Assembly (NCBI GenBank): GCA_003254925.1
Contig: QANZ01019796.1
Location: 62,001 to 126,000, forward strand
Source: Chamaecrista fasciculata
Lineage: Eukaryota; Streptophyta; Magnoliopsida; Fabales; Fabaceae
Direction: 5' to 3'
DNA: 64,000 nucleotides
The notes under the pieces are model-generated. The model did not search any database, had not been told where the DNA came from, and saw only the letters and a list, made by a program, of their open reading frames with translations. Within the stretch, counting starts at the first letter, position 1; the number at the start of each line of letters is the position of its first letter. Shown piece after piece: positions 12,301 to 22,018 of this stretch. Both the position numbers and the translations under genes were made by a program.

Positions 12301-12972
12301 GTGAAAGTGGTAGCAATTTTTCCAACATACCCAATATGCGGCGGTGAAACCGGCGATTCCGGAGGAGAGGTGGATGACATAGCCGCCGGAGTAATCCATG
12401 ACGCCCCAGTGGTAAAGGAAGCCACCACCCCAAAGGCTGAATGCCCCTACGGTGTATGAGAAAATGAGCCAGAGAGGTACAAAAGCCATCCATGCCTTGA
12501 TGTTCATGCGGCCAAGAACAGAACCAGCTAGTAAGATAAGTGTAATAGCAGCGAAAGTGAATTGGAAATACACAAGGGAAGCCATGGGATAATAAGGTTC
12601 TGTTGTTGGGGTTTCTAACTCTCCATTTTTGTGGTAGTGGGTGCTTTCAGGGACTTTGGCTCTGTTTATGAGGTACTTTTGGCCTAAAGCTGGGGCTCCC
12701 TTACCCCAGAAGGGAAGGAGTTTGTCTCCAAAGGCCATTCTATAACAGAGAAGAACCCAACAGATAAGTACAGCAGCAAAGGCATATAGAGCCATGAAAG
12801 CAGAATTCACAGCCCATTTCTTCTTGACGATGCTAGCATACAGAATCACAAGTCCTGGCATGCTTTGGAGACCCACAAGTGTAGCTGCTGTCATCTGCCA
12901 TGCGTTATCTCCTTTGTTCAACCAATATGGAGATGCAGGAAGGTGTTCTTGGTAAGCCAAGGGAGTAGCCAT
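5909..12972 (-). CDS. AMT2-subfamily ammonium transporter (AMT3-like), four exons
   Basis: Moves ammonium across the plasma membrane as a member of the Amt/Mep/Rh family. The four exons (12331-12972, 11411-11696, 10118-10221, 5909-6337) join to 486 codons; AMT2-type proteins are usually about 475-500 residues. All introns are GT-AG and phases agree (0, 1, 0). The ATG at 12970-12972 sits in a good plant context (GCAGCCATGG). An in-frame TTG further upstream is not needed. Family marks include [10 protein letters not shown] near residue 17, about 11 hydrophobic segments, the twin pore histidines H201 ([10 protein letters not shown]) and H355 ([10 protein letters not shown]), D193 before the first, and the subfamily C-terminal tail [20 protein letters not shown]. 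There is no signal peptide, as usual for AMT2 types. No stop or frameshift is seen, so the gene looks functional. Subfamily membership is secure; the member number (AMT2 or AMT3) is inferred from the tail and N-terminus. Confidence 0.95.
6843..7385. mobile_element. Non-autonomous TIR DNA transposon (543 bp) in AMT intron 3
   Basis: The element is flanked by a perfect 9-bp target duplication, AATTCCATG, at 6834-6842 and 7386-7394. Its imperfect terminal inverted repeats start CATAGTGCAAAAAACCGGAC on the left and ATAGTATTAAAAATCGGACC on the reverse of the right end. Subterminal regions are packed with CCGGTT/AACCGG palindromes (about 6850-6950 and 7215-7370). It has no transposase frame. A 9-bp duplication suggests Mutator-type mobilisation; a hAT origin (8-bp duplication) is the alternative. 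Confidence 0.85.
8120..8142. repeat. (AT)n microsatellite in AMT intron 3
   Basis: A run of about 11 AT units. Similar runs occur at 17376-17394 (intergenic) and, as a matched pair inside the PMD palindrome, at 18089-18112 and 21956-21984. Confidence 0.85.
8281..8413. repeat. 130-bp hairpin-forming inverted repeat in AMT intron 3
   Basis: A perfect 17-bp inverted pair (GACCAATAATATTGTGC at 8321-8337 and its reverse complement at 8360-8376) lies within a longer imperfect stem. The outer parts share GGATC...TTGTACAACAT on both sides. The transcript of this intron could fold into a long hairpin. It may be a small MITE; no flanking duplication was found. Confidence 0.75.
10118..10221 (-). CDS. 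AMT exon 3 (residues 310-344)
   Basis: A 104-base exon too short to stand out as an open frame. The acceptor TTGTAG is at 10227-10222 and the donor GTTATA begins at 10117. Read with the single G carried over from exon 2 it gives [12 protein letters not shown], then [17 protein letters not shown], the expected family sequence between exons 2 and 4. Exons 2 and 3 together total 390 bases, restoring phase 0. Confidence 0.92.
10770..11002. mobile_element. MITE-like TIR element in AMT intron 2
   Basis: The left end reads GAGAAAATCTATTATTTGGT and the reverse complement of the right end reads GAGAAAACTTGTTATTTAAT, an imperfect inverted repeat of about 30 bp. The interior is AT-rich and non-coding. 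The flanking duplication is unclear because both sides are A-rich, so the superfamily is not assigned. Confidence 0.5.
11152..11210. repeat. Compact GC-stem hairpin in AMT intron 2
   Basis: TGTGGGAGGA (11166-11175) pairs with TCCTCCCACA (11193-11202) around a 17-base loop, and the stem extends outward with TATACTA (11152-11158) against TAGTATA (11204-11210). The GC-rich stem stands out in an AT-rich intron. It could be a tiny MITE remnant or a structured intronic RNA. Function unknown. Confidence 0.65.
11411..11696 (-). CDS. AMT exon 2 (residues 215-310)
   Basis: The acceptor TTCAG precedes GTA at 11696 and the donor GTATAT follows at 11410. The exon has 286 bases, so it ends in phase 1 inside the codon for Gly310. 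It encodes the [16 protein letters not shown] loop and the membrane segments with [15 protein letters not shown] and [18 protein letters not shown], all strongly conserved in plant AMT2 proteins. Confidence 0.93.
12331..12972 (-). CDS. AMT exon 1 (residues 1-214)
   Basis: Encodes the N-terminus through the segment ending AGFTAAYW. The donor is GTATGT at 12330-12325, directly after the TGG codon (phase 0). It includes H201 and D193 of the conduction pathway and the loop around residues 100-126, which varies among AMT2 proteins. The open frame continues into the intron to 12190, but family similarity stops exactly at the donor. Confidence 0.93.
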
Positions 12973-13555
12973 GGCTGCCTCAAATCCAATCAAGTTCTGA
13001 AAAGTGCTGCAACTTCAAGGTATGAATCTTCTCTGATGTTTTTGTGCTTCTGTGAGTTGGTATGGATATAGAATTATAGATATTATTATATCTTCAAGAG
13101 GATTTGAATTGAAATGTTAGATGCTTAGGTTTAAATGTTTGGAAGCTTCGTGTGAACTGTGATTGAATTTTCGTCAGGAGCTATTCGAATAGGAGGGAAG
13201 TACTTTCTCATTTCTGAGAAGAACTTTGACTTTTAGTTGAAAACGATGGATATGGTTTTAGAATACTAGGGGGACTAGAGGGAATCTTAAAGCTTCCTCA
13301 TGTTTCAGTGTTTCACCGTTGTTTGAAATTGCTCTGATTAGTGGGCCTGAGATGTGGAAGATGAAAGAAAATTAGAATTATATAATCTCCGCTTAGCTCA
13401 TGAGTCATGACCCAGATACCAGGGGATGCTTTGACTAATCAATCACGTTTATTACTTGGGTTGTCCCATGTCCGTACAGAATTGGCCTTAATTTAAAAAG
13501 TTCTAGATGTGCTGAGTTTATAGAAAATAACATGCATCTTCTCATAATTAATTTA
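12973..13555 (-). promoter_or_regulatory. Presumed 5' UTR and proximal promoter of the AMT gene
   Basis: This is the sequence directly upstream of the AMT start codon on the minus strand. It has no competing ORF and no transposon until 13556. AT-rich TATA-like strings occur near 13080-13095, but no element can be assigned with confidence. The assignment is positional. The Mutator-type MITE at 13556 lies only about 580 bp upstream of the start codon. Confidence 0.4.
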
Positions 13556-13985
13556 GGCAAAAGACCCTTTCGTGCCCCTAACGTTTGCGTTGATTTTCAG
13601 TTATACGCCTAACGTTTCATTTGTGTTAGTTGTGCCCCCATTGTGAAACGTAGTTTCAATTATACCCTCAATTTTGACTCAATGCTGATGTGTCAATTTT
13701 TTTGTACTGTGTCAATTTTTTGTTCCGAATTGAATATGTGGCAAGATGACTAGATAACTAAAACATCCCTGATTTATTTTTTATCCACCATGGCATTTCC
13801 TACGTGGTATAAGGCTTGCGAAGATGAAGATGTCAAAAAAGTTCTAGGGTAGTAACACACAAGTAAAATTGGGGGTATAATTGAAACTAACGTTTCACAT
13901 TGGGGGCACAACTGACACAAATAAATCGTTAGGGCATAACTGAAAATCACCGCAAAACGTTAGAGGCACCATAGGGTCTTTTGCC
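13556..13985. mobile_element. Mutator-like MITE with perfect 9-bp target duplication
   Basis: The terminal inverted repeats are long (about 130 bp, imperfect), starting GGCAAAAGACCCTTTCGTGC on the left and the matching GGCAAAAGACCCTATGGTGC on the reverse of the right end. The flanking target duplication is ATTAATTTA at 13547-13555 and 13986-13994, without mismatch. The internal 150 bp is non-coding. The same family appears as the larger element at 37012-38771. A 9-bp duplication plus long TIRs is the Mutator (MULE) signature. Confidence 0.9.
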
Positions 13986-14012
13986 ATTAATTTAATATAT
14001 CAATTTTTTTAA

Positions 14013-14345
14013 GGTCAAAATCACAAAACTTCCCTTAATATTATTCACTATACCAAAAATCCTTTCAACTTTGAAAAGTGATGAAAGATCCTTTAAACTT
14101 TTAATTTTGTGTAAACAGTTTATTTTGTTAAGATTTTTATTAAAAAAATAGTTTTAATAATTTTATGATTGTTATACTTTACATTGATCCAAAACTTAAA
14201 TTAACTATTGTAAGTCATAGTAGCAAAAAAACTAAAGGGGTTATTTGGATAAAATAAAAAATTTAGAGGGTCTTTCGTCACTTTTCAAAGTTAAAGATTT
14301 TTTGTACAATGACTAAAGTTCAGCAGGATTTTATGCAATTTAACC
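14013..14345. mobile_element. Second MITE with long imperfect TIRs
   Basis: The left end (GGTCAAAATCACAAAACTTCC, then AACTTTGAAAAGTGATGAAAG) matches the reverse complement of the right end (GGTTAAATTGCATAAAATCC, then AACTTTGAAAAGTGACGAAAG). TIRs are about 90 bp, and the interior is AT-rich and non-coding. It lies 18 bp beyond the duplicated target of the preceding MITE. No clean target duplication was found. Confidence 0.7.
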
Positions 14346-16426
14346 TTTCATTTTAAATGAACTGAGCCTGCTTAAGAATCTATTTTGTATTTTCTTACTA
14401 TATTTGTGGGGTTTGAGCCTAAGCATCACTGCAATTGGAAATTGCATAGTTTAGCGCGAATTGATCTTTCGAATTTCTTACAAAAGTTGGCAACATCATC
14501 TTTACACAATAGATGTGATATTTTTGGACCTCACTTCCTATCTCTTCAACAATGGCTATTCCCTAAAAGATTTAAATTATCCAAACCCATGATGAAGAAG
14601 GGATGGGGAAGCTGGATCATAAGTAGCATGAAGACTTCTATGAATAGTGAATACGGAAATAAAATAGAAAACCTTGTGATGTTTAATATTAATTCTGACA
14701 TGAGTTAGACACAAACATAGGACTCTTTGATATTGTCAGTGTCGGCCATTTAATCACAACTTATGGTTGTGATCACATGGCAGTGGCTAGAGACATCATG
14801 TACTATGTGGCCCAACAGATTGAATAAAAATGCATTTATAACTCGGCCTTTTTGGGGAGATGCATTGGGTTCGTTAGGTTTCATATTTTCAAATACATAA
14901 ATTCATTTAGATTGGAAGGGACTGAAGGATAATGCTTTGAGCGGCAGTGATGCCATGCATTTTTATTGGAGTATGTCCAAATATTTAGTTCGTTATTAGA
15001 ACTTTTAAATTGGGACCATTTTTCTCAAGTGAAATACAATATATATGATGGGGTTGATTTTTTTTTCCTTTTTTAAAAAAGAATACAACTATTGCTAATC
15101 TAGATTAGAACCCCAACCTGAGATTTCTGTTTTCCTTTGCCATTTCTGGAAATCAGGGAAATGAGATACATATCAAGGAGATCATCCATTTGATCTGCTT
15201 TATAGGAAAAATGAATTTGTACGACTAGTCAATTTTGGTGAGAAAGACACATAATATGTGCAATCTATGTATACAGTGAAGTTCATCATACACGTGGATC
15301 TCACATAATAACAAATAACGGGCCTAAATCTCCCCGAATTTGACCACTTCTATTTATTACGAAATTGAGAGGTCCAATCCAAATGAGGTTAATGAGGCTG
15401 AGAATATACTTGTATCCCCTTTATTTCTGTCTTGACCAACAAAAAAAAACCTCTTTTCTAGTATTGGTCTTTAACGAGTTTCTCGATTTTAGATTTCGAT
15501 GGTTCATAAACGTGGGACTTAACTTATATAATGGACTACTCAAGTTTCTTTATGCACCGGGCAACACTTTCTCATATCCGAATTATTAGGCACCAAGTAA
15601 TAACTCTAAGGGACCCCTTTCACTTGGTTTGTCTTAAGGAGAAGGGAAGGGAAGATTAATATATTCCTTCTTTTTTAGGTAATAATACATTTTCAGGGTA
15701 TTTTGAATTTGTAAAAATAGAAGATAATGTAAAATTAAAAATTAATTCCTAATTATTTTGTCTTCCAATTTTCAATTTTTTAATAAAAAAATATCTTAAT
15801 GATTTTTCCTTACTTTCTCTTTCCCTCTATAATACCCTATACAACGTATGTTTATGAACTAAGAGAGAAAGAGAACATAAGTGACCGAGGAGAAGGAAAG
15901 GTCAACCTCTCTTATTTTCTCTTATTATTTGGATGTTGATAGTTCTTTTAAAATTTCGTAATTTGAAGTATTTTAGATTTATGAAAAAAAAGGAGACAAT
16001 AGAGAATTAAGGATTAATTACCATTATTTTTTTTTCTCTTATTTTCATTTTTTCAAACAAGAGAAAGAAATCATTATACTATCCCATTTCTTTGCCGTCT
16101 CCTTAATACCTAATCCTTAATACATACCTCTTGATTATATAACAAATTGTTTGTGTGAGCCTAGAAGAGATTCTATACTAAGGGGCTGTGAATGAATCAC
16201 AACGACTAAGTGCCGTTTTAATTTTACCACATATTTTTTCCTAATACATGCGAAGGAATTAGTTAACTTGGTAACCAAATTCTCAAAATTAAAATCCACC
16301 ATCATGATCAGCAGAGCGCAACAAGTAACCTATTAGCTATGACCTCCCAAAAATTCTAAAAACAAAAGACCGTTGTTGGACACTGCAAATATCGATTTTG
16401 AATTTAACTAGTTGCAATAGAACACT
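14346..16426. other. Intergenic DNA with no recognisable gene
   Basis: Both strands hold only short frames without family similarity. The base composition is AT-rich with several homopolymer tracts. I see no TIR pair, LTR end or RNA gene here. Confidence 0.5.
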
Positions 16427-16585
16427 GTTATAAGATTACTCTATTTGTTATTACCTGTCATTTTTTTTTAATAGCTTAATGGGGAAACTAGGGTTGTGTA
16501 CACTGAGTTATAAGATTACTCTATTTGTTATTACCTGTCATTTGTTTTATAGCTTAATGTGAAAACTAGGGTTGTGTACACTGAG
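16427..16585. repeat. 80-bp tandem duplication
   Basis: Two adjacent units, 16427-16506 and 16507-16585, each begin GTTATAAGATTACTCTATTTG and end GGTTGTGTACACTGA. They differ by a few substitutions and the length of an internal T run, which indicates a fairly recent duplication. Confidence 0.85.
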
Positions 16586-16679
16586 TTACCGGTGGAAGGT
16601 CTTCCCTGACCTCGGTAGGATGTATTTATCTCACCTAAACTTTTTTTCGCCAAAGAAAATAAAAAAAAAGAGAACAAAC

Positions 16680-16885
16680 AACAATTGGGCTCTTCGACCC
16701 TTATTTGTTGGGCCACTGTATTTTTTTTTCTATTGGTAAGAAAAAGGCCACAAGAGGTAACAATTTTTTTTTACCAAAAAAAAAGGTAACATAATTTTTA
16801 ATTTTTTTTTTATCAATATCTAAACAAATTTATTCACTAAGATTTTAACAAGCCATCAAACTAAAAGTTAGTCCAGATTTCTACC
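16680..16885. repeat. Dispersed repeat, copy 1 (partner at 57318)
   Basis: This segment shares order and sequence with 57318-57525: a GGGCTC...TTATT region, GGCCAC, AAAAAGGCC...CAAG...GGTAACA, then ATCTAAACAAATTTATT and AAGCCATCAAA...AAAAGTT. The copies are in the same orientation and differ by indels. Probably fragments of one transposon family; no coding capacity. Confidence 0.55.
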
Positions 16886-17830
16886 TTACAAACGTTCATT
16901 TACCAAATTATAAAAGATGAGTTAGAATTTTAATCGAATCAGCCTCATTATCTTAAACATGAAGAAAGTCATTGAGATCAGGGAGAGGCAGCATGTGGGA
17001 AAATTGAAAGGCATTGTCCACATTTATAGTATAAGTGGCAATGATACACAATAATTCTCTTTAATCAGTCACTTTTCCTTGTACCGATAATGTTAATTGT
17101 CTTTAGGCAAAATTGCACAAGCCCAATGGGAATTGAATGAGAACAAAAGAAACATGCATTTGCTAGGCTTTGGATTCTATATATCATCATCTTTGTTTGT
17201 ACATAAATAAGATCTTAGTCATATTCTTTTAACTCTTCTTGTGTCCCAATTATCACACTGTAGGTCTGTTTACGCTGATTGTGGAAATACAATACATTTA
17301 CAGTGGTGCTGCCATCATTTCCTCCTCTGTTCATTCACATGAACAAGTACTTACAACCATTTAGACCTCTACTTTAATATATATATATATATATCATATA
17401 TTTGGTCGTCCATATTCTAAAACTATAGTACAAAATTAATAATAAGAGGAAAATTATTATTTGATCATTTCTTTTTTATTGTGTTAACGATTTAGTCCCT
17501 CATTTATTTTACATACATATTTGTGTGCCCGTTAGGGCACGGAAAGCCTCTAGTACCTGTATATTGTTCCGGAAACGGGTGGTTCGTACTTGGAGGTCCA
17601 GAGCAACAATAAGAAAACAAAGAAAGACAACGAATAAAAATAATCAAAGTAAATAACAATAATGAAATCAGATGAAAGAACAACCCTTGGGAGGTTCTCG
17701 ATAGGGAAGAAGCAAAGCGCTTAGAGTAGGCATTGGGTAAGACAAGAGAACTTAGAACGAAAGTAAATAAAAGTATGTTCATAAGAGCTCAGAGGGATAT
17801 GGGAAGTCTCTCGGTGTTTCAGACTAAGTT
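16886..17830. other. Intergenic DNA left of the PMD palindrome
   Basis: No gene is recognised. The longest frame (minus, 17504-17782) is hydrophobic but has no family features. It contains an AT microsatellite at 17376-17394. Confidence 0.5.
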
Positions 17831-18529
17831 TCTTGATTGAAAATAATATTTCACATATGTTCTTGAAATATCAAGAGTAGGTTATTATCCCTAAACCTAA
17901 GTTTCTTGATTGTTTTCTTTAATTGGGATTAGAGAGGACTAAATAATAATGAATGAACAAACTTATATATTGTTATACGATTCTAACATGCTTCAATGTA
18001 AATATGATGACTTTTTAATCTTGACTAACAAATAATAATAATTAAATGAAACTAAAATAGCCTCACGTTTTTTCGCCTACATGAAATGCATATATATATA
18101 TATATATATATATGTAGATGTACTCTTCAAATCAAGAAAGTAAATTATTTTCATGTATAATACTTAAACCAAAACTTTTTTTTTTTCTTTTACATTATTA
18201 TTGTCTATATACGTGCATATATGTAAATATATAGGAAGATGCTTATTTTGAGTAAATGCAAATATCTAGAGAGCATTCTCATGATTAAACTTAAGCTTCT
18301 TCAATGTTAGGAACATACTTTATGATTTATGAGTACTTATCTCTTGAAGGTAGCTTGAATCTTGCATTCTGATCCTTTGATTTGAGGGCTCTCCCATTCC
18401 TTTGTACGAACTCTTCCTTCTTTTTCCATCTCTTCAGGTATAATTGTTTTGCTATTTTATTCCTTTTTTTTTTGAAACTCTAACCATCTATTGCTTTTAA
18501 TTGCAGTTGTTCTTGTTAGACCACCATGC

Positions 18530-20018
18530 ATGGCTTGGACTAAGCAGACCTCTCGTGCCACGAACTTGGAAGTTAATCATTTCACAAGGACAGAGAGATT
18601 TCCGGTAGGCGCTGGAACAAACAGAGATAATACTGACAACACTAGTCTAGAGAGCGTGGAGCATACACCAAGGTCTAGCCAGCTTAGAGATTCAGAGACA
18701 TGGAGGGCTGAGGGCGTCATCCACAATAGCGTGGACCGCGTTTCGAAGCGCAACGCAAGACCTAGGATGCCTCGAGCTTCAGAGATTAGGAGTGCTAAGG
18801 ACGTTGCCCACAATAGCGTGGACCACGTTCCGAAGAAAATCACAAAGACTGGGAGGCTTCAAGATTCAGAGATAAGGAGTGCTGAGGACATTGCCCACAA
18901 TGACGTGGACCACGTTCCGAAGCAGTGGAGACCTCGCGACGCCGAAGCTAATAGTGACGTTAAAAGCACGGACGTTGACTCTTAGGAGGAGGGCAATGAT
19001 GATTCCACCAATGGTTCTGATGACTCCAACAACACACCCTTCTCTATCACTGACAAGCTAGTTCCTCATATGGCTCCCTTTCGAGAAGGCATCAAGATCT
19101 TTCCATTGATTACATTCCCCTTGCCTGATTGCAAAGGTGTACTTGACTCATTCTTGAAGACTTGTTCCTCTTTGAAAACAAAGGAAGATACTCAACTCAA
19201 GAATACTCCAAGTATTGCCGAGGAAAGTGACAAATGGGTAATGAAAATAGTATTAGGCTCCGCAATTGCTAGAGGTGATGTCTTTCCCAGTAAGGCCAGG
19301 ATTGCTGCCAAGGCCGATCCCACCAAAGGCTAGTCAAAGTGGGTAGCAGCAGTGTCAAAGAATAAAGAGAACAAAGCTATTCTGGATGATGTTGGCATCT
19401 TGAAAGCCCTTTACAGCTCGTCCAAGTTTCATGTTTCTTGCAACGAGGACGACTTAGGCTTTTTGATTCAACGGTGGAGCACTACATCTCACACTTTCTT
19501 TGCCAGTTGGGGAGAATTCACTCCCACATTAGAGGATGTTCACGTGCTGTTGAGACTTCCTGCTCTTGGAGACTTTGACATTACCTCATTCCAAGCTCTG
19601 GCTTCCTCAGTGATCGAGGTTGCTAAATCCTTGAAGGAGTCTCCCAAGACCAATTACCTTGGATGGGTAAAACACTTCTTCGGGGCCGTTGATAAAGAGG
19701 GTAATGTGACAGAAGAGGGCCTCATGGCCAAGAGTCCCTTAGTTCTCCCAGCTCTAATATCTTTTTTGCTGGACCGATACGTGTTTCCTGGTCGCCCTCA
19801 CGACAACATGAATCCGACCATTTTTACACTTGCTGCCCTCCTTGCTTTTGCTCGCAGGCTTCCACTAGCTCCTCTTTACCTTGGAACGCTATATTCTCGA
19901 TTAGACCAGTTATGCCTACAAATGAGGACTTCGTTGGGAAGATATACAGTGAACTCCTTTGCAGAAGTTGCTTTCCTCCAGATGTTCCTTTTTGAAAGGT
20001 TCAACAGCTATGGTCCTT
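18530..20018 (+). pseudogene. Plant mobile domain (PMD) gene fragment, left copy
   Basis: ATG at 18530 opens a frame kept throughout to the palindrome centre except for two in-frame TAG codons (18983-18985 and 19331-19333). The second replaces a Trp present in the right copy. The N-terminus is MAWTKQTSRATNLEV. Next come three 29-residue repeats, an acidic Asp/Ser/Asn-rich stretch, and from about 19387 the PMD core with RWSTTSHTFFASWGEFTPTL and EDVHVLLRLPALGDFD. PMD proteins are nuclear in well-studied cases (MAIL1/MAIN) and are also carried by transposons. The gene breaks off after FNSYGP, so the C-terminal part is missing. A 69-bp 5' UTR intron (18438-18506, GT-AG) is likely. I infer a decayed, truncated copy; it could still be transcribed. 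Confidence 0.75.
18692..18952 (+). repeat. Three 87-bp (29-residue) tandem repeats within the PMD gene
   Basis: Units at 18692-18778, 18779-18865 and 18866-18952 encode variants of SEIRSAKDVAHNSVDHVPK followed by about ten variable residues. The right arm carries the same array in reverse (about 21095-21355). The repeat encodes no domain I recognise. Confidence 0.8.
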
Positions 20019-20029
20019 CTCGTTTGATT

Positions 20030-21517
20030 AAGGACCATAGCTGTTGAACCTCTCAAAAAGGAACATCTGGAGGAAAGCAACGTCTGCAAAGGAGTTCATT
20101 GTATATCTTCTCGACGAAGTCCTCATTTGTAGACATAACTGGTCTAATCGAGAATATAGTGTTTGAGGTAAAGAGGAGCTAGCGGAAGCCTGCGACCAAA
20201 AGCAAGGAGGGTAGCAAGTGTAAAAATGGCCGGATTGATGTTGTCGTGAGGGGGACGAGGAAACATGTATCGGTCTAGTCAAAAAGATATCAGAGCTGGG
20301 AGAACTAAGGGACTCCTGGCCATTGGGCCCTCTTCTGTCACATTACCCTCTTTATCAACGACCCCGAAGAAGTGTTTTACCCATCCAAGGTAATTGGTCT
20401 TCGGAGACTCCTTCAAGAATTTAGCAACCTCGATCACTGAGGAAGGCAGAGCTTGGGATGAGGTAACGTCAAAGTCTCCAAGAGCAGACAGTCTCAACAA
20501 CACGTGCACATCCTCTAATGTGCGAGTGAATTCTCCGCAACTAGCAAAGAAAGTGTGAGATGTAGTGCTCCACCGTTGACTCAGAAAGCCTAAGTTGTCC
20601 TCGTTGCGAGAAACATGAAACTTGGACGAGATGTAAAGGGCTTTAAAGAAGCCGACATCATCCAAAATAACTTTGTTCTCTTTATTCTTTGACATTGCTG
20701 CTACCCACTTTGACCAGCCTTTGGTGGGATCAGCCTTGGTAGGAATCCTGACCTTACTGGGAAAGACATCGCCTCTAGCAATTGCGGAGCCTAATACTGT
20801 TGTCATTACCCATTTGTCACTTTCCCTGGCAATACTTGGAGGATTCCTGAGTCAAGTATCTTCCTCTGTTTTCAAATAGGAAAAAGTCTTCAAGAATGAG
20901 TCAAGTACACCTTTGCAATCGAGTAAGGGGAATACAATCTTTGGAAGGATCTTGATGCCTTCTCGAAAGGGAGCCATATGGGGAACTGACTTGTTAGTGA
21001 TAGAGAAGGGTGTGTTGTTGGAGTCATCAGAATCATTGGTGGAGTCGTCAGTGCCTTCCTCCCTTGTGCCATCATCCGTGCTCTAATCGTCACTATCAAC
21101 TTCAACGTCTCAAGGTCTCCACTGCTTTGGAACGTGGTCCACGCCATTGTGGGCAACGTCCTCAACACTCTTTATCTTTGAATCTTGAGGCCTCCCAGTC
21201 TTTGTGATTTGCTTTGAAACGTGGTCCACGCTATTGTGGGCAACGTCCTTAGCACTCCTAGTCTCTAAAGCTCGAGGGATCCCAGGTCCTGCGTTGCGCT
21301 TCGAAACGCTGTCCACACTATTGTGGACAACGATCTCAGGCTTCCCTGTCTCTGAATCTTTAAGCCGGCTAGACCATGGTGAATGTTCCACGCTATCTAG
21401 ACTGGTGGTGTTAGTATTATCTCTGTTTGTTTCAGCGCCTACCGGAAACCTCTCTGTCCTAGTAAAATGATCAACCTCCAAGTTTGTGGCTCGAGAAGTC
21501 TTCTTAGTCCTAGCCAT
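20030..21517 (-). pseudogene. Plant mobile domain (PMD) gene fragment, right copy
   Basis: ATG at 21515-21517 starts MARTKKTSRATNLEV on the minus strand. The frame carries the 29-residue repeats, meets stops after KQWRP, and resumes in the same frame at about 20806 with KGWSKWVAA and the PMD core (QRWSTTSHTFFASCGEFTRTL, EDVHVLLRLSALGDFD). Further stops follow near 20280, where the left copy stays open, and around 20150-20110. It is cut at the same residue as the left copy, at the palindrome centre. The two copies therefore converge tail to tail. Neither alone encodes a full protein. Confidence 0.75.
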
Positions 21518-21953
21518 GCATGGTAGACTGTTAAGAGCAACTGTAATTAAAAAAAATAGAAGGATAGAGTTTCAAAACAAAAAAGAACAAGGAATAAAAT
21601 AGCAAAAGAATTATACTTGAAGAGATAGAGAAAGAATGAAGAGTTCCTTACTAAGGAGTTGGAGGGCCCTCAAATCAAAGGATCACAATGTAAGGTTCAA
21701 GCTTCAAGACCTTTAAAAGATAAGTACTCATAGTTCATAAAGCATATTTATAAAGTAAAAAAAAAAAAACTATGATTTAATCATGAGAATATTTTCCTAC
21801 CTCTAGATATTTACATTTGGTCAAAATTAGTATCTTGCCATATGTTTTTATATATCTACGCGTATAGACAATAATAATGTAAAACAAAAATAAGTTTTGG
21901 TTTAAGAATTATACATGAAAATAAATTTACTTTCTTAATTTGAAGAGTAAATC

Positions 21954-21987
<34 letters not shown>

Positions 21988-22018
21988 TTTCATGTAGGCA
22001 AAAAGAACGTGAGGCTAT

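Larger units (their letters stand above)
17831..20018. repeat. Left arm of a giant inverted duplication
   Basis: From about 17831 the sequence is mirrored in reverse complement from about 22655 back to 20030, with only an 11-bp spacer (20019-20029). Matching blocks from outside to inside include the ATTTCACATATGTTCTT region, GGTTTAGGGATAATAACCT, GAACTCTTCCTTC-type UTR sequence, and the whole PMD gene fragment. By eye the coding part is roughly 92% identical between arms. The exact outer limit is uncertain by about 20 bp because similarity fades. The left arm lacks the minisatellite insertion seen in the right arm. Confidence 0.9.

Noticed and set aside
12190..12330. Extension of the AMT exon-1 reading frame beyond TAAYW
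   Set aside because: Family similarity stops exactly at the GTATGT donor, and exon 2 continues in phase with the expected sequence.
12973..12993. Upstream TTG start for the AMT protein
   Set aside because: An ATG in good context lies seven codons later and gives the usual length; TTG is not a normal plant start.
17504..17782. Small membrane protein on the minus strand
   Set aside because: Hydrophobic runs come from AT-rich DNA; there is no family match and no promoter or splice support.
18879..19061. Alternative frame inside the PMD gene (MLRTLPTM...), also seen at 20890-21168 on the minus strand
   Set aside because: It appears in both arms only because the arms are copies; the PMD frame explains the conservation.
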